A stretch of 45,527 nucleotides of DNA, taken from the NCBI RefSeq assembly GCF_016745505.1, contig NZ_JAERUC010000022.1:1-45527 (forward strand), read 5' to 3'. The notes beneath the pieces were generated by a model. The model saw only the letters and a program-made list of their open reading frames with translations. It ran no database searches and was not told the DNA's origin. A program made the translations under genes and the position numbers. This DNA is from Streptomyces silvae (GTDB taxonomy: Bacteria; Actinomycetota; Actinomycetes; Streptomycetales; Streptomycetaceae). Shown piece by piece: positions 15,615 through 25,316 of this stretch; within the stretch, counting starts at the first letter, position 1; every line of letters starts with the position of its first letter.

Positions 15615-18600
15615 AGGGGTTCGTCCCGGGCGGGCTGGTCGCACGGCTCGCCGCACACGCGCAGGAGTCGACCGGCAAGCCGGCGCTGTCCATCGCGTCG
15701 CTCGGCGGCGGCCCGCGCGTCGATCTGACCTACGGACAGCTGTGGGGCCGCTCGCTCGCGGTGGCCCGCGCCCTTACCGAGCGGGTACGGCCCGGCTCGC
15801 GCGTGCTGCTGCTGTTCCCCACCGCACCTGAGTTCGCCCCTGCCTTCCTCGGCTGTCTGGCCGCGGGGGTGATCGCCGTGCCCGTGCCGCTGCCGGTCGA
15901 CGACGGCACCCGGCGCCGGGTGCTGAACGTGGCCAGGGACTGCGACGTCTCGCTCGTCGTCTCGCTGTCGTTCGTCCGGGATCTTGCTCTGGCCGGGGAG
16001 GACGCGGAACTGCGCGCTTTCGCCGAGGCTCAGGAGTGGCTGCTCGCCGATCTGATCGAGCCCGACACCGCCGACGTCGGCGCGGACCTGCCGACGGCGG
16101 CCGCCGACGACGTCGCCTTTCTCCAGTACACGTCCGGCTCCACCAGTACCCCCCGCGGTGTGGTCGTGACCCACGGCGCACTGATGCACAACGAGGCGGC
16201 CATCCAGCGGTCGTTCGGCGTCACGCCGTACTCCACGATTGTCAGCTGGCTGCCCCTGCACCATGACATGGGTCTCATTGGCGCGATGCTGCAGCCCCTC
16301 CACACCGGTGCCAAGGGCGTCATCCTCGATCCGTTGTCGTTCATCCGACGCCCCGCGAGCTGGCTGGAGACCATCAGCGCCGAGGGAGCCGACATCAGCG
16401 GCGGCCCGAACTTCGCCTACGACCTTTGCGTGCGCAAGGTCACCGAGGAGGAGAAGGCCGGGCTCGACCTGTCCCGCTGGCGCGTCGCGTTCAACGGTGC
16501 CGCCCAGGTCTACCCCCGGACCCTGCGCGCCTTCACCGAAGCGTTCCGCGACACCGGGTTCCGCTCCTCGGCGCATCTGCCCTGCTACGGCCTGGCCGAA
16601 TCGACGCTGCTGGTCACGACCGTGGCCCCGGCCGTCTCCCGGACCTTCGCGGACGGCCGGGAGCTGACCGCCTACCGGCTGCCCGACCACGCCGACGTGC
16701 GGATCCTCGCCCAGGACGGCGACACCACGCTCGACGCCGGCCAGGTCGGCGAGATCGCCGTCGCGAGCGACAGCAACGGCGACGGCTACTGGGGCGGGAA
16801 GAGCTTCGGGACTCATCTGCGCACCGGTGACCTCGGCTTCCGCGACAACGACGAACTGTTCGTGGTGGGCCGCGCCAAGGACCTCATCGTCCAGCGCGGC
16901 CGAAACATCTACCCCGAGGACCTGGAGGCCGACGCGGGCACCTGCCACCCCGAGGTCCGGCCCGGGCGCTGCGCCGTCTTCGGCGTCGACCACGACGGCG
17001 ACGAAGCGGTCATGGTCTGCCAGGAGGTCGGCGCCCGCACCCCGGCCGCGCGGTACGCGGAGATCGCCACCCGGATCCGCGCCACCCTGTCGCGCGTCCA
17101 CGGCGTCACCGCCCGCACAGTCCTGATCGTGCCACCCGGCACCATCACCAAGACCTCCAGCGGCAAGGTCCAGCGCTACGCGGCCCGCCGGCGCCACCTC
17201 GACGCCGTACTGCCGGTCCTGCACGACGACACGCTGGACGGACGCGCCTCCTCGCTCACGAACCTGCTGACGGGCCACTCCCTGACCGATGCGCTGCGCC
17301 TGCACATCGGATCCCTGCTCGGTCTCGCGCAGCCCCCGTCGGCCGACGCCGCCCTCGCCGACCTCGGCGCCGACTCGCTGACCGCGGTCCGTCTGCGGCA
17401 CGACCTGGAAGAGGCGCTCGGCGTCGTCCTGTCGCCCACCGTCGCGCTGCGCGCGGAGTCCATCGCCGGGCTCTCCGCCGCGGCCTCGGTCGCCGCGACC
17501 TCGCCGGCGGCCCCCGCCGTCGCGCCCGACGGTGGCGACAGCTATGTGCTCACCCCGTCCCAGCGCGCCGTGTGGTTCCTGCACCGGGCGGTGCCGGACA
17601 GCGGCGACTACAACGTCACGCGCGCCTTCCGGGTCACCGGGACCGTCGACGCCGGGGCCTTCCGCGCGGCACTGCGCGCCGTGGCCACCCGCCATCCGAG
17701 CCTGCGTCTGGCCATCACCACGCATGACGGCACCCCGCACGCGGACGTGCGCGACACCAGCGCTCCGGAGGTCGAGGTCACGGACGGGCGGGGCTGGACC
17801 GACGAGCGGACCGCAGCCTGGTACCGCGACATCGCGACCCGTCCGTTCGACCTCGGCGCCGGCACCCCGCTGCGCGGAGCGCTGCTGCGGCGGGCGGACG
17901 ACTGGCTGTTCGCGCTGTCCCTGCACCACATCGTGTGCGACGTGTCGTCCTTCGCGATCGTCGCCGCCGACCTGGCGGCCGCGCTGCGCGGCGAGCACGC
18001 CGACCCCCACCCGCTGCCGGCCCCCGTCGCGCCCGTCGAGCACGGTGACTTCTGGCGGTCCGAGCTCGACGGCGAACTGCCCACCCTCACCCTGCCCGAC
18101 CTCGGCCGTCCCGAGGCCGGAGCGCCCCGTGAGTCCCTGGCTTTCCAGGTACCCGGTACCCGGCTGACCCAGTACGCCCGCGAGCACGGACTGACGCTGC
18201 ACAACCTGCTGCTCGCCGCGTACCAGGACCTGCTGCACCGGCTGTCGGGCCAGCCCGACCTCATCGTCGGAGTGCCCACCGCCGGCCGCACGGACCGGTC
18301 GCTGGCCGGCTGGGTCGGCCACCTGGTCAATGTGGTCCCCGTGCGCTCCACCCACCGTCCGGAGACGCCGTTCGCCGAGTTCGCCGCAGCGACTCACCGC
18401 CACGTCCTCGACGTGCTGGATCACGCGGACATGCCGCTGTCCGACATCGTGCGGCTGGTCAACCCCGACCGGGACACCGCCACGGCCACGGTCTTCCAGG
18501 CCATGTTCACCTGCTACACGGCTTCGCTGCCCGGCGCGGCCGGCATTGTGACGGGAGACGAGCACGCGGAGCTGGCGGCGGGCGCCGTCGTCCTGCACGG

Positions 18601-21600
18601 CCACGCGGTCCCCGACCACACCACGCAGTCCGACCTCGGGTTGAACGTGGCCGTCCGCGACGACGTGCTGGACTTCCAGTTGCAGTACGACCCCGCATCG
18701 GTCTCCCGGCACCAGGCCGAGCTGGTGGCCAGAACCCTGCCGGTGCTGCTCGCCGGCGTCGGCGCGGGGACACCGGGCCCGCCGCCCCTGCTCGCCGAGG
18801 ACGAGGCCGCCGCGCTGATCGCCCGGGGGACCGGCCCCGACGTGCCGCGCCCGGGGAACTACCTCGACTCCTTCGAGTCCTGGGTCGACCGCGCTCCCCA
18901 CAGCATCGCCGTCGACGACGGACGGGTCCGGCTGACCTACGCCGAGCTGGACGCCCGTGCGAACCGCGCGGCCGAGCGGCTGCGGGCCGCCGGCGTGGCC
19001 ACCGACCGTACCGTCGTGATGTGCGCCGACCGATCCGCCGACTACCTGGTTGCCCTGGTCGCCCTGCACAAGGCCGACGGCGCCTACGTGCCGATCAGCC
19101 CGCGCGAAGCGCCCCGGCGTGCCGAGGCGATGGTCGACTCCGTCGGCCCCGCCGTCATCGTCGCCGGACCCTCGGGCCGCCATCTGTTCGGCGACCGGGA
19201 GGTGTTCGATCTCACCGATCTGGTGTCGGGCGCCACCGGCGTCCGGCCGCCGCGCCTCTGCCACGACCACGCCACCTCGACGATCATCCACACCTCCGGG
19301 TCCACGGGTGTGCCCAAGGCCGCCGTCTCCACCAACTACGGCGTCACCAACCACATGTGGCAGATGGCCGAGCAGTTCGGGCTCACCGAGCACGACTGTG
19401 TGGCGCAGACCGCTCCGGTCTCCTTCGACATCTCCGTATGGCAGTTGCTCACTCCGCTGATGATCGGCGGTCGCGTACGGATCGTGCCCGAACCGGACTC
19501 GCAGTCCCCCGCGAGCCTGCTGAAGGCCGTCGTCGACGGCGGTGTGACCATGCTGGAGCTGGTGCCGTCCAACATGATGGCGCTGCTCGACGCGGGCTTC
19601 GCCGCGACGCCCGGCGCCCTGCGGGTGATGCTGTCCACGGGCGAGAGCCTCACCCACGACGTGCTGCGCCGCTGGACACGGGAGTTGCCCGGCATCCCGG
19701 TGTCCAACGCCTACGGTCCCGCCGAGTGCACCGACGACGTCACCGCCGGATTGTGCGCGGCCGGTCCCGGCGCGCCGATGACCACCGCGGTCGGCCGTCC
19801 GCTCGCCAACACCACCGTGCACGTCCTCGACGAGCACCTGCAGCCGGTGCCGCCCGGTGTGGTCGGCCTGCTGCACATCGGCGGCGGCGCGGTCGGCCGC
19901 GGCTACCGCGGGAACCCGAGGCGGACCGCCGAGATGTTCGTGCCGGACCCGTACGCGCCCGCGCCCGGCGGTCGCCTCTACCGCACCGGCGACCTCGGCC
20001 GCGTCAACGCCGACGGTGATCTGGAGTTCCTCGGCCGCGCCGACACCCAGATCAAGATCCGCGGCCAGCGGATCGAGGTCGGCGAGGTCGAGACCGCGCT
20101 GCGCCGGTGCCCCGGCGTCGTCGAGGCCGCGGTGAAGGTCCACCATGGGCCCGCGGGCGCCTCGCTCGTCGGGTACGTGTCCCGTCCCGGCGGGCCGCAG
20201 GGCCCCGCGACGGTGCTCGGCCCGGACGAGGACGAACACTTCCGTGCCCTCCTCGCCGACCTGCTGCCCCGGCACATGATCCCCACGATCATCGCCGAGT
20301 TCGGCCGACTGCCCCGGTCCAAGAACGGGAAGGTGGACTACCGGTCGCTGTCGTTTACCGCGCCTGCGGCCACGCCGACCACGGCCGGCCCGGACGACCC
20401 GCTCGCCGCGGCCGTCCGGAACCTGTGGGCGGACCTGCTGGAACTCGACGCCATGGGCTGGGACGACAGCTTCTTCCAGCTCGGCGGCCATTCACTGCTC
20501 GCGCTCGCCATGATCGACCGGGTCAACGCCCTGCTCGACGTGCGGCTGGTGGTCGATGTCGTCTTCGCCCACCCGCGGCTGCGGGACTTCGTCGCAGCCG
20601 TGCGCGCGGCCGACCCGGCCACCGCCGACCGGGTGCGGGACCGGGTTCCCGCGGATCCGTCGCAACCGGTCCCCGCCAGCGCCGCACAGCAGCGCTTCTG
20701 GTTCCTGCGCGAGATCGATCCCGACGCACCGACGTACAACATGCCGGGCGTGCTGCGGATGCGCGGGGACCTGGACGCGGACGCATTGGAGGCGGCGCTG
20801 CGCGCGACCCTGGCCGCGCACCCGGTGCTGCGGGCCGGGTTCGCCACCGCCGACGGCGAACTTACCTGGACCGCCCGCCCGCTCGAGGAGTTCGAGCTCG
20901 GCCGCATGGACCTGCGGGGGCCGGTGGCCGAGCTGGGTGACGAGGTCTTCGACCGACTCGTCGAGGACGAGGCCGCGGTCGTGGCCGACCTGCGCAGGGA
21001 GCTGCCGTTCCGTGCGCTGCTCGCACGGCTCGGGGAACGGGACTGGGCCCTGTTCGTCAACGTCGACCACATCGTGTGCGACGGCTGGTCCGTCGAGGTG
21101 TTCCTGCGCGAGCTGGCCGACCGCTACGACGGGCGGCGGCCTGCGGCGGCCGACTACGGGTTCGCGGACTACTGCCTCGACGAGCGAGCCTGGCGGGACG
21201 GGCGCGACCGCGGCGAGACCGCGGCCCTGTGGCGGGACGTGGCCGCCCGTCCGGCCAGGCGGTCCGCACTGCCTGACCGGGCCGTGCCGGCAGGGCCCGA
21301 CGAAGCGGCGTCCGCCGGACACCGCGACGCCTTCGACGCGGACCTCGGCGCGTCGGTGCGCGACCTCGCCGTCCGTACCCACACCACCCCGTACATGGTG
21401 TTCGCGACCGCGCTGGCCGCCCTCACCCACAGCGGGACGGACGAGCGTGAGCAGATCGTGCTCGGCACCCTGATCGCCCAGCGCGACCGGCCCGAGTGGC
21501 GCCGGATCGTCGGCCCGCTGCTGAACGTCTCGGTGCTGGCCGTCGACCTGGCCCCGGCCGACTCACCGGACCGGGCGCTGGCCGCGGTCCGAGCGGGCGC

Positions 21601-21979
21601 CCTGCGGGCCTACCGATCGGCGCACGTGCCCTTCCAGGACCTGGCGCCGCTCCTCGCACCGGCCGCCGGCGGCGACGGATCGCCGTTCGACGTGATGCTC
21701 GTGATGCAGCCGCCTTCCCGGCCCCTCGAACTGACCGGTCTGGACGTGACGGCGACCGATCTGGACATCGCCGCGGCCCCGTACCCGCTGCTGATCGACA
21801 TCGAGGAGCGGGACGGCGGCTACCGGGTGACCTACCGCTACCGGACCGACCGGTTCGACGCGGCAGGCATCGAGGACCTGGCCCGCCGGCTGCGTGCCAC
21901 GGTGCGCGCGCTGGCCGGTGCCGACGCGGCGTCCCTGGCCGAGCTGCTTCCCGTACGCGACTTGGTGGAGAGGACCTGA
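15611..21979 (+). CDS. NRPS A: FAAL-ACP-C-A-PCP-C
   Basis: This 2122-aa synthetase starts the chain. Domains: fatty acyl-AMP ligase (about 1-545; YTSGSTSTPRG, GLAESTLL), acyl carrier (Ser589, LGADSL), C1 (about 640-1065; HHIVCDV at 772), A1 (about 1075-1570; Asp1273), PCP1 (Ser1628, FFQLGGHSL) and C2 (about 1680-2110). In C2 the motif is DHIVCDG, so the first His is Asp1819 while the catalytic His1820 is kept. The A1 pocket read by eye is DIWELTADDK; its acidic residues suit an amine side chain such as Dab or Dap. The FAAL means the peptide is built as an N-fatty-acyl form. GGAAGG precedes the ATG at 15611. The terminal C2 joins this residue to the one loaded on NRPS B. No epimerase is seen. 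Confidence 0.95.
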   Translation: MKGFVPGGLVARLAAHAQESTGKPALSIASLGGGPRVDLTYGQLWGRSLAVARALTERVRPGSRVLLLFPTAPEFAPAFLGCLAAGVIAVPVPLPVDDGTRRRVLNVARDCDVSLVVSLSFVRDLALAGEDAELRAFAEAQEWLLADLIEPDTADVGADLPTAAADDVAFLQYTSGSTSTPRGVVVTHGALMHNEAAIQRSFGVTPYSTIVSWLPLHHDMGLIGAMLQPLHTGAKGVILDPLSFIRRPASWLETISAEGADISGGPNFAYDLCVRKVTEEEKAGLDLSRWRVAFNGAAQVYPRTLRAFTEAFRDTGFRSSAHLPCYGLAESTLLVTTVAPAVSRTFADGRELTAYRLPDHADVRILAQDGDTTLDAGQVGEIAVASDSNGDGYWGGKSFGTHLRTGDLGFRDNDELFVVGRAKDLIVQRGRNIYPEDLEADAGTCHPEVRPGRCAVFGVDHDGDEAVMVCQEVGARTPAARYAEIATRIRATLSRVHGVTARTVLIVPPGTITKTSSGKVQRYAARRRHLDAVLPVLHDDTLDGRASSLTNLLTGHSLTDALRLHIGSLLGLAQPPSADAALADLGADSLTAVRLRHDLEEALGVVLSPTVALRAESIAGLSAAASVAATSPAAPAVAPDGGDSYVLTPSQRAVWFLHRAVPDSGDYNVTRAFRVTGTVDAGAFRAALRAVATRHPSLRLAITTHDGTPHADVRDTSAPEVEVTDGRGWTDERTAAWYRDIATRPFDLGAGTPLRGALLRRADDWLFALSLHHIVCDVSSFAIVAADLAAALRGEHADPHPLPAPVAPVEHGDFWRSELDGELPTLTLPDLGRPEAGAPRESLAFQVPGTRLTQYAREHGLTLHNLLLAAYQDLLHRLSGQPDLIVGVPTAGRTDRSLAGWVGHLVNVVPVRSTHRPETPFAEFAAATHRHVLDVLDHADMPLSDIVRLVNPDRDTATATVFQAMFTCYTASLPGAAGIVTGDEHAELAAGAVVLHGHAVPDHTTQSDLGLNVAVRDDVLDFQLQYDPASVSRHQAELVARTLPVLLAGVGAGTPGPPPLLAEDEAAALIARGTGPDVPRPGNYLDSFESWVDRAPHSIAVDDGRVRLTYAELDARANRAAERLRAAGVATDRTVVMCADRSADYLVALVALHKADGAYVPISPREAPRRAEAMVDSVGPAVIVAGPSGRHLFGDREVFDLTDLVSGATGVRPPRLCHDHATSTIIHTSGSTGVPKAAVSTNYGVTNHMWQMAEQFGLTEHDCVAQTAPVSFDISVWQLLTPLMIGGRVRIVPEPDSQSPASLLKAVVDGGVTMLELVPSNMMALLDAGFAATPGALRVMLSTGESLTHDVLRRWTRELPGIPVSNAYGPAECTDDVTAGLCAAGPGAPMTTAVGRPLANTTVHVLDEHLQPVPPGVVGLLHIGGGAVGRGYRGNPRRTAEMFVPDPYAPAPGGRLYRTGDLGRVNADGDLEFLGRADTQIKIRGQRIEVGEVETALRRCPGVVEAAVKVHHGPAGASLVGYVSRPGGPQGPATVLGPDEDEHFRALLADLLPRHMIPTIIAEFGRLPRSKNGKVDYRSLSFTAPAATPTTAGPDDPLAAAVRNLWADLLELDAMGWDDSFFQLGGHSLLALAMIDRVNALLDVRLVVDVVFAHPRLRDFVAAVRAADPATADRVRDRVPADPSQPVPASAAQQRFWFLREIDPDAPTYNMPGVLRMRGDLDADALEAALRATLAAHPVLRAGFATADGELTWTARPLEEFELGRMDLRGPVAELGDEVFDRLVEDEAAVVADLRRELPFRALLARLGERDWALFVNVDHIVCDGWSVEVFLRELADRYDGRRPAAADYGFADYCLDERAWRDGRDRGETAALWRDVAARPARRSALPDRAVPAGPDEAASAGHRDAFDADLGASVRDLAVRTHTTPYMVFATALAALTHSGTDEREQIVLGTLIAQRDRPEWRRIVGPLLNVSVLAVDLAPADSPDRALAAVRAGALRAYRSAHVPFQDLAPLLAPAAGGDGSPFDVMLVMQPPSRPLELTGLDVTATDLDIAAAPYPLLIDIEERDGGYRVTYRYRTDRFDAAGIEDLARRLRATVRALAGADAASLAELLPVRDLVERT

Positions 21980-21981
21980 TC

Positions 21982-24900
21982 ATGACCGATCCGATCGCGA
22001 GCCCCGTGCTCACCCGGTTCGCCTCGTCGCGGCACGAGCGGCCCGGGGCCCCCGCCGTGGTCGCCGATGGCGTCACCCACACGTACGCGGAACTGGACGC
22101 CCTGGCCCGGCGGCACGCCGAGGCGCTGCGGGCAGCCGGCGCCGGGCGGGAGACCGTGGTGGCGCTGGTCGCCGACCGCGGCCCCGGATACGTCGCGATG
22201 ATGCTCGGCGTCCTGCTCGCCGGCGCGGCCTTCGTCCCCGTGGAGCCGAGCGTGCCGGTGCGGCGCGCCCGCCGGATGTGCGCCGACGCCACGGTACGGG
22301 CGCTCCTCGTCGAGCCGGGGCACGAAGCGTTCGCCGCCGAGGTCGTGGCCGGGCTCGACCCCCGGCCGAGTGTCCTCCTCGCCGCCACGGAGCCCGGCGG
22401 GCCGGACCCCCGTACGGCCCGGGAGACGGTGCGGCCGCGCGACGGCCTCGCGTACGTGATCTTCACGTCCGGGTCCACCGGTACGCCCAAGGGCGCGATG
22501 GTCGCGGACGGCGGCATGGACAACCACCTGGCGGCCAAGATCGCGGACCTGGGGCTCGGCCCGGCCGACGTCGTCGGACTCACCGCGCCGCTGTCCTTCG
22601 ACATCTCCGTGTGGCAGACCCTCGTCGCGCTCACCGTCGGCGCACGGACCGCGGTGGCCGCGCCCCGCGACATCTCCGAGCCGGCCGAGCTCGTGGCGTG
22701 GGTCCGCCGGCACGGAGTGACCGTACTGGAGATCGTGCCGTCCTTCCTCGCCGTGCTCACCGCACAGCTCGACGACGATCTGCGTGCCGGGCTGTCCTCG
22801 CTGCGGTACCTCGTCGCCACCGGGGAGGCACTCCCGGGCGCGGTCGCCCAACGCTGGTACGAGCACTGCCCGGACATTCCGATCGTCAACGCCTACGGCC
22901 CCACCGAGTGCTCGGACGACGTCACCCACCACGTGGTGACCGCCGCCGAGAGCGCTGCCCGGTCCTGGCCGTCGATCGGCCGGGAAGTGCTCAACACCCG
23001 GCTGTTCGTGGTCGACGCGGAGGGCCACGAGGTGCCGGACGGCACCGAGGGTGAACTCCTGGTCGGTGGCCACGGGGTCGGGCGCGGCTACATCGGCGAC
23101 CCGGTACGCACCGCGCTGACCTTCGTCCCCGACGGCCTGTCCGGGGCGCCGGGCGCACGGCTGTATCGCACCGCCGACCGCGTGAGCCGTGCCGTCGACG
23201 GCACCATCGACTTCCACGGCCGCCGCGACCGGCAGGTCAAAATCCGCGGCCACCGAGTCGAGCTGGGCGATGCCGAGGCCGAGCTGCTGCGGGTGCCCGG
23301 CGTCCGGTCGGCCGCCTGTGTGTTCACCGGAGGGCGGCTGCGCGCCTTCGTGACGATGGACGCTCCGACCGACGTGGCCGCTACCGTGCGCGCGTCCGCC
23401 CCGCACTACCTTGTCCCGCACGAGGTGACCGTGCTGGAGCGACTGCCCGTGAACACCTCGGGGAAGACCGACCACCGGGCACTTGCGGTCCTGTGCGCCG
23501 ACGATCCCGCCGCGGACACCGGCGCGGCCACCGCCCAGGAGCTCGACCTCGACGCGGTCCGCGAACTGGTCGCCGAAACACTCGGCGTGGCCGTGACAGG
23601 TCCGGACGAGGACTTCTTCACCGCGGGCGGGGACTCGCTCCTCGCGATGACCCTGGTCGCGGGTGCCCGCGCCCGGTTCGGCGCGGAGGGCACATCGCTG
23701 CGGGCGTTCCTGTCCCGGCCGACCCCACGAGGTCTCCTCGCCGCCGTGGAGGCCGCGGAACCGGTGACCCGTGGCGAGGAAGCGCGCGCCGTGGGCGCCG
23801 TGTCCTCCGGACAGGAACGGCTGTGGTTCTTCGAGCAGTTGCACCGCCGCAAGGCGCCCAATCTCCTGATCCTCTCCCTCGACCTGTACGGCCCGCTCGA
23901 CGAGCAAGCGCTTCAGCACGCGCTGGCAGCCGTCGTCGCCCGGCACGAGCCGCTGCGCACCGCCTTCACCCAGGAGCGCGGCGTCCCGAAAGCCGTCCTG
24001 CGGCCCGCTGCCACGTTCCTCCTGGAGCCGGGCACCGCGGACGGGTTCCAGATCTCCGCCCGCACCCCCGAACCACCGCTGGCGCAGGCCCGGCTGGAGC
24101 GGATCGCCGACGACCACCACGTCCTCGCGATCGCCCTGCACCACTTGATCGCCGACGGCTGGTCCCTGGAGGTACTCAAGCGGGACATCGCCGAGTACTA
24201 CGAGCGGGCCCTGGCGGGCGACACCAGGGTGTTCCCGCCCCGCACCGCGTTCTCGCACTACGTCGCCGCCGAACGCGCCTGGCTGGAGAGCCCCGACGCC
24301 GAGGAGTGCACGCGCTACTGGACCGGGGAGCTGGCGGGTGCCCCCGGAGCTCTCGACCTGCCGCTCGACCGGCCCCGGCCGGCCAAACCGACCTTCGAGA
24401 CCGACCACACGGTCACCCTCCTCTCGGCGGACGACACCAAGGCGCTCGCCGAGACGGCCCGGGCCCACGGCGCCACGCCGTTCATGGCCGTGCTCGCCGC
24501 CTCGTACGTCGTGTTGCGCGAGGCGACCTCGACCACCGACCTGGTGCTGGGCATCGACTCGGTGAACCGCTCGTGGCCGGGCAGCGAAGAGCTTGTCGGC
24601 ACGTTTGTCAATCAGCTCCCGGTACGGCTCGCGCCCGGCGCGGCACCGTCCTTCGGCGACCTGCTGGACCTGGCCCGGCGGCAGGTGCTCGGCGCGCAGG
24701 AGCACGACCGGCTCCCCTTTCACACGATGGTCGCGGCGGTGAACCCGCCGCGCCGCCCGGGCCGGTTCCCGCTGTTCCAGGTGAAGGTCACGCACCAGAG
24801 CGCGTGGCGCACCGGGATGCGGATCGGGGACCTGCGGGTCGAGCCGCGCGAGCTGGCCGACCCCGTGATGGACCTCGACTTGATGATCGACGTCTCCGGC

Positions 24901-25047
24901 GAGAACGACCGGCTGCGGCTGGAACTCCTGTTCTGGCCGGAGACGGTCGACTCCGCGACCGTCGCGGCCTGGGCGCGGGCGATGGCCGACGTGCTGCGCG
25001 CCGGCGCGGCCCACCCCGACGCGGTACTGACTTTCGGCGAAAGGTGA
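21982..25047 (+). CDS. NRPS B: A-PCP-C
   Basis: This 1021-aa synthetase has A2 (about 1-500; FTSGSTGTPKG, Asp207, NTSGKTDHR), PCP2 (Ser552, FFTAGGDSL) and C3 (about 590-1010; HHLIADGWS at 720). The A2 pocket read by eye is DIWEVTADDK, one conservative change from A1 on NRPS A, so both modules probably add the same or a very similar amino acid. The ATG at 21982 has GGAGAGGA just upstream, 2 nt after the NRPS A stop. The protein starts with A, taking its acceptor C from NRPS A, and ends in C, which passes the chain to a carrier on another protein, most simply the free PCP encoded next. Confidence 0.95.
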   Translation: MTDPIASPVLTRFASSRHERPGAPAVVADGVTHTYAELDALARRHAEALRAAGAGRETVVALVADRGPGYVAMMLGVLLAGAAFVPVEPSVPVRRARRMCADATVRALLVEPGHEAFAAEVVAGLDPRPSVLLAATEPGGPDPRTARETVRPRDGLAYVIFTSGSTGTPKGAMVADGGMDNHLAAKIADLGLGPADVVGLTAPLSFDISVWQTLVALTVGARTAVAAPRDISEPAELVAWVRRHGVTVLEIVPSFLAVLTAQLDDDLRAGLSSLRYLVATGEALPGAVAQRWYEHCPDIPIVNAYGPTECSDDVTHHVVTAAESAARSWPSIGREVLNTRLFVVDAEGHEVPDGTEGELLVGGHGVGRGYIGDPVRTALTFVPDGLSGAPGARLYRTADRVSRAVDGTIDFHGRRDRQVKIRGHRVELGDAEAELLRVPGVRSAACVFTGGRLRAFVTMDAPTDVAATVRASAPHYLVPHEVTVLERLPVNTSGKTDHRALAVLCADDPAADTGAATAQELDLDAVRELVAETLGVAVTGPDEDFFTAGGDSLLAMTLVAGARARFGAEGTSLRAFLSRPTPRGLLAAVEAAEPVTRGEEARAVGAVSSGQERLWFFEQLHRRKAPNLLILSLDLYGPLDEQALQHALAAVVARHEPLRTAFTQERGVPKAVLRPAATFLLEPGTADGFQISARTPEPPLAQARLERIADDHHVLAIALHHLIADGWSLEVLKRDIAEYYERALAGDTRVFPPRTAFSHYVAAERAWLESPDAEECTRYWTGELAGAPGALDLPLDRPRPAKPTFETDHTVTLLSADDTKALAETARAHGATPFMAVLAASYVVLREATSTTDLVLGIDSVNRSWPGSEELVGTFVNQLPVRLAPGAAPSFGDLLDLARRQVLGAQEHDRLPFHTMVAAVNPPRRPGRFPLFQVKVTHQSAWRTGMRIGDLRVEPRELADPVMDLDLMIDVSGENDRLRLELLFWPETVDSATVAAWARAMADVLRAGAAHPDAVLTFGER

Positions 25048-25316
25048 TGAAGGTGTCGACACAGGATCAGGTCGCCGCGGTCTGGCGAGAGTTGCTCGAG
25101 AGGGAGACGGTCGCCGTCGACCAGGACTTCTTCGAACTGGGCGGGCACTCGATGCTGGCGGTGCAGGTGCTCTACCGGCTCACCGAGGTGACCGGTGTCG
25201 AGCTGGCGCTCGAGGACTTCTTCGAGCTGGGCACGGTCGAGGAGGTCGCCGCCGAGTTGGACCGCCTGCGCACCGACCGTCGCTCCGCCGAGCCGGTCTT
25301 CGAGGGGGAGCTGTGA
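25047..25316 (+). CDS. Free PCP between NRPS B and NRPS C
   Basis: This 89-aa stand-alone carrier has the motif FFELGGHSM with Ser35 as the pantetheine site. It overlaps NRPS B by 1 nt (TGATG) and NRPS C by 4 nt (GTGA). NRPS B ends in a C domain and NRPS C begins with one, so this carrier fills the gap as a module whose A domain is missing. It must be loaded in trans: by one of the adenylation domains in the window (the proline-type enzyme, the A-PCP protein, or a neighbouring A domain) or by an enzyme elsewhere. Confidence 0.92.
   Translation: MKVSTQDQVAAVWRELLERETVAVDQDFFELGGHSMLAVQVLYRLTEVTGVELALEDFFELGTVEEVAAELDRLRTDRRSAEPVFEGEL

Noticed and set aside
15440..20491. A 1683-aa minus-strand open frame opposite NRPS A
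   Set aside because: It is the antisense of well-conserved NRPS domains, has Arg/Gly/Val-rich low-complexity sequence with no motifs, and arises from high GC in codon position 3.
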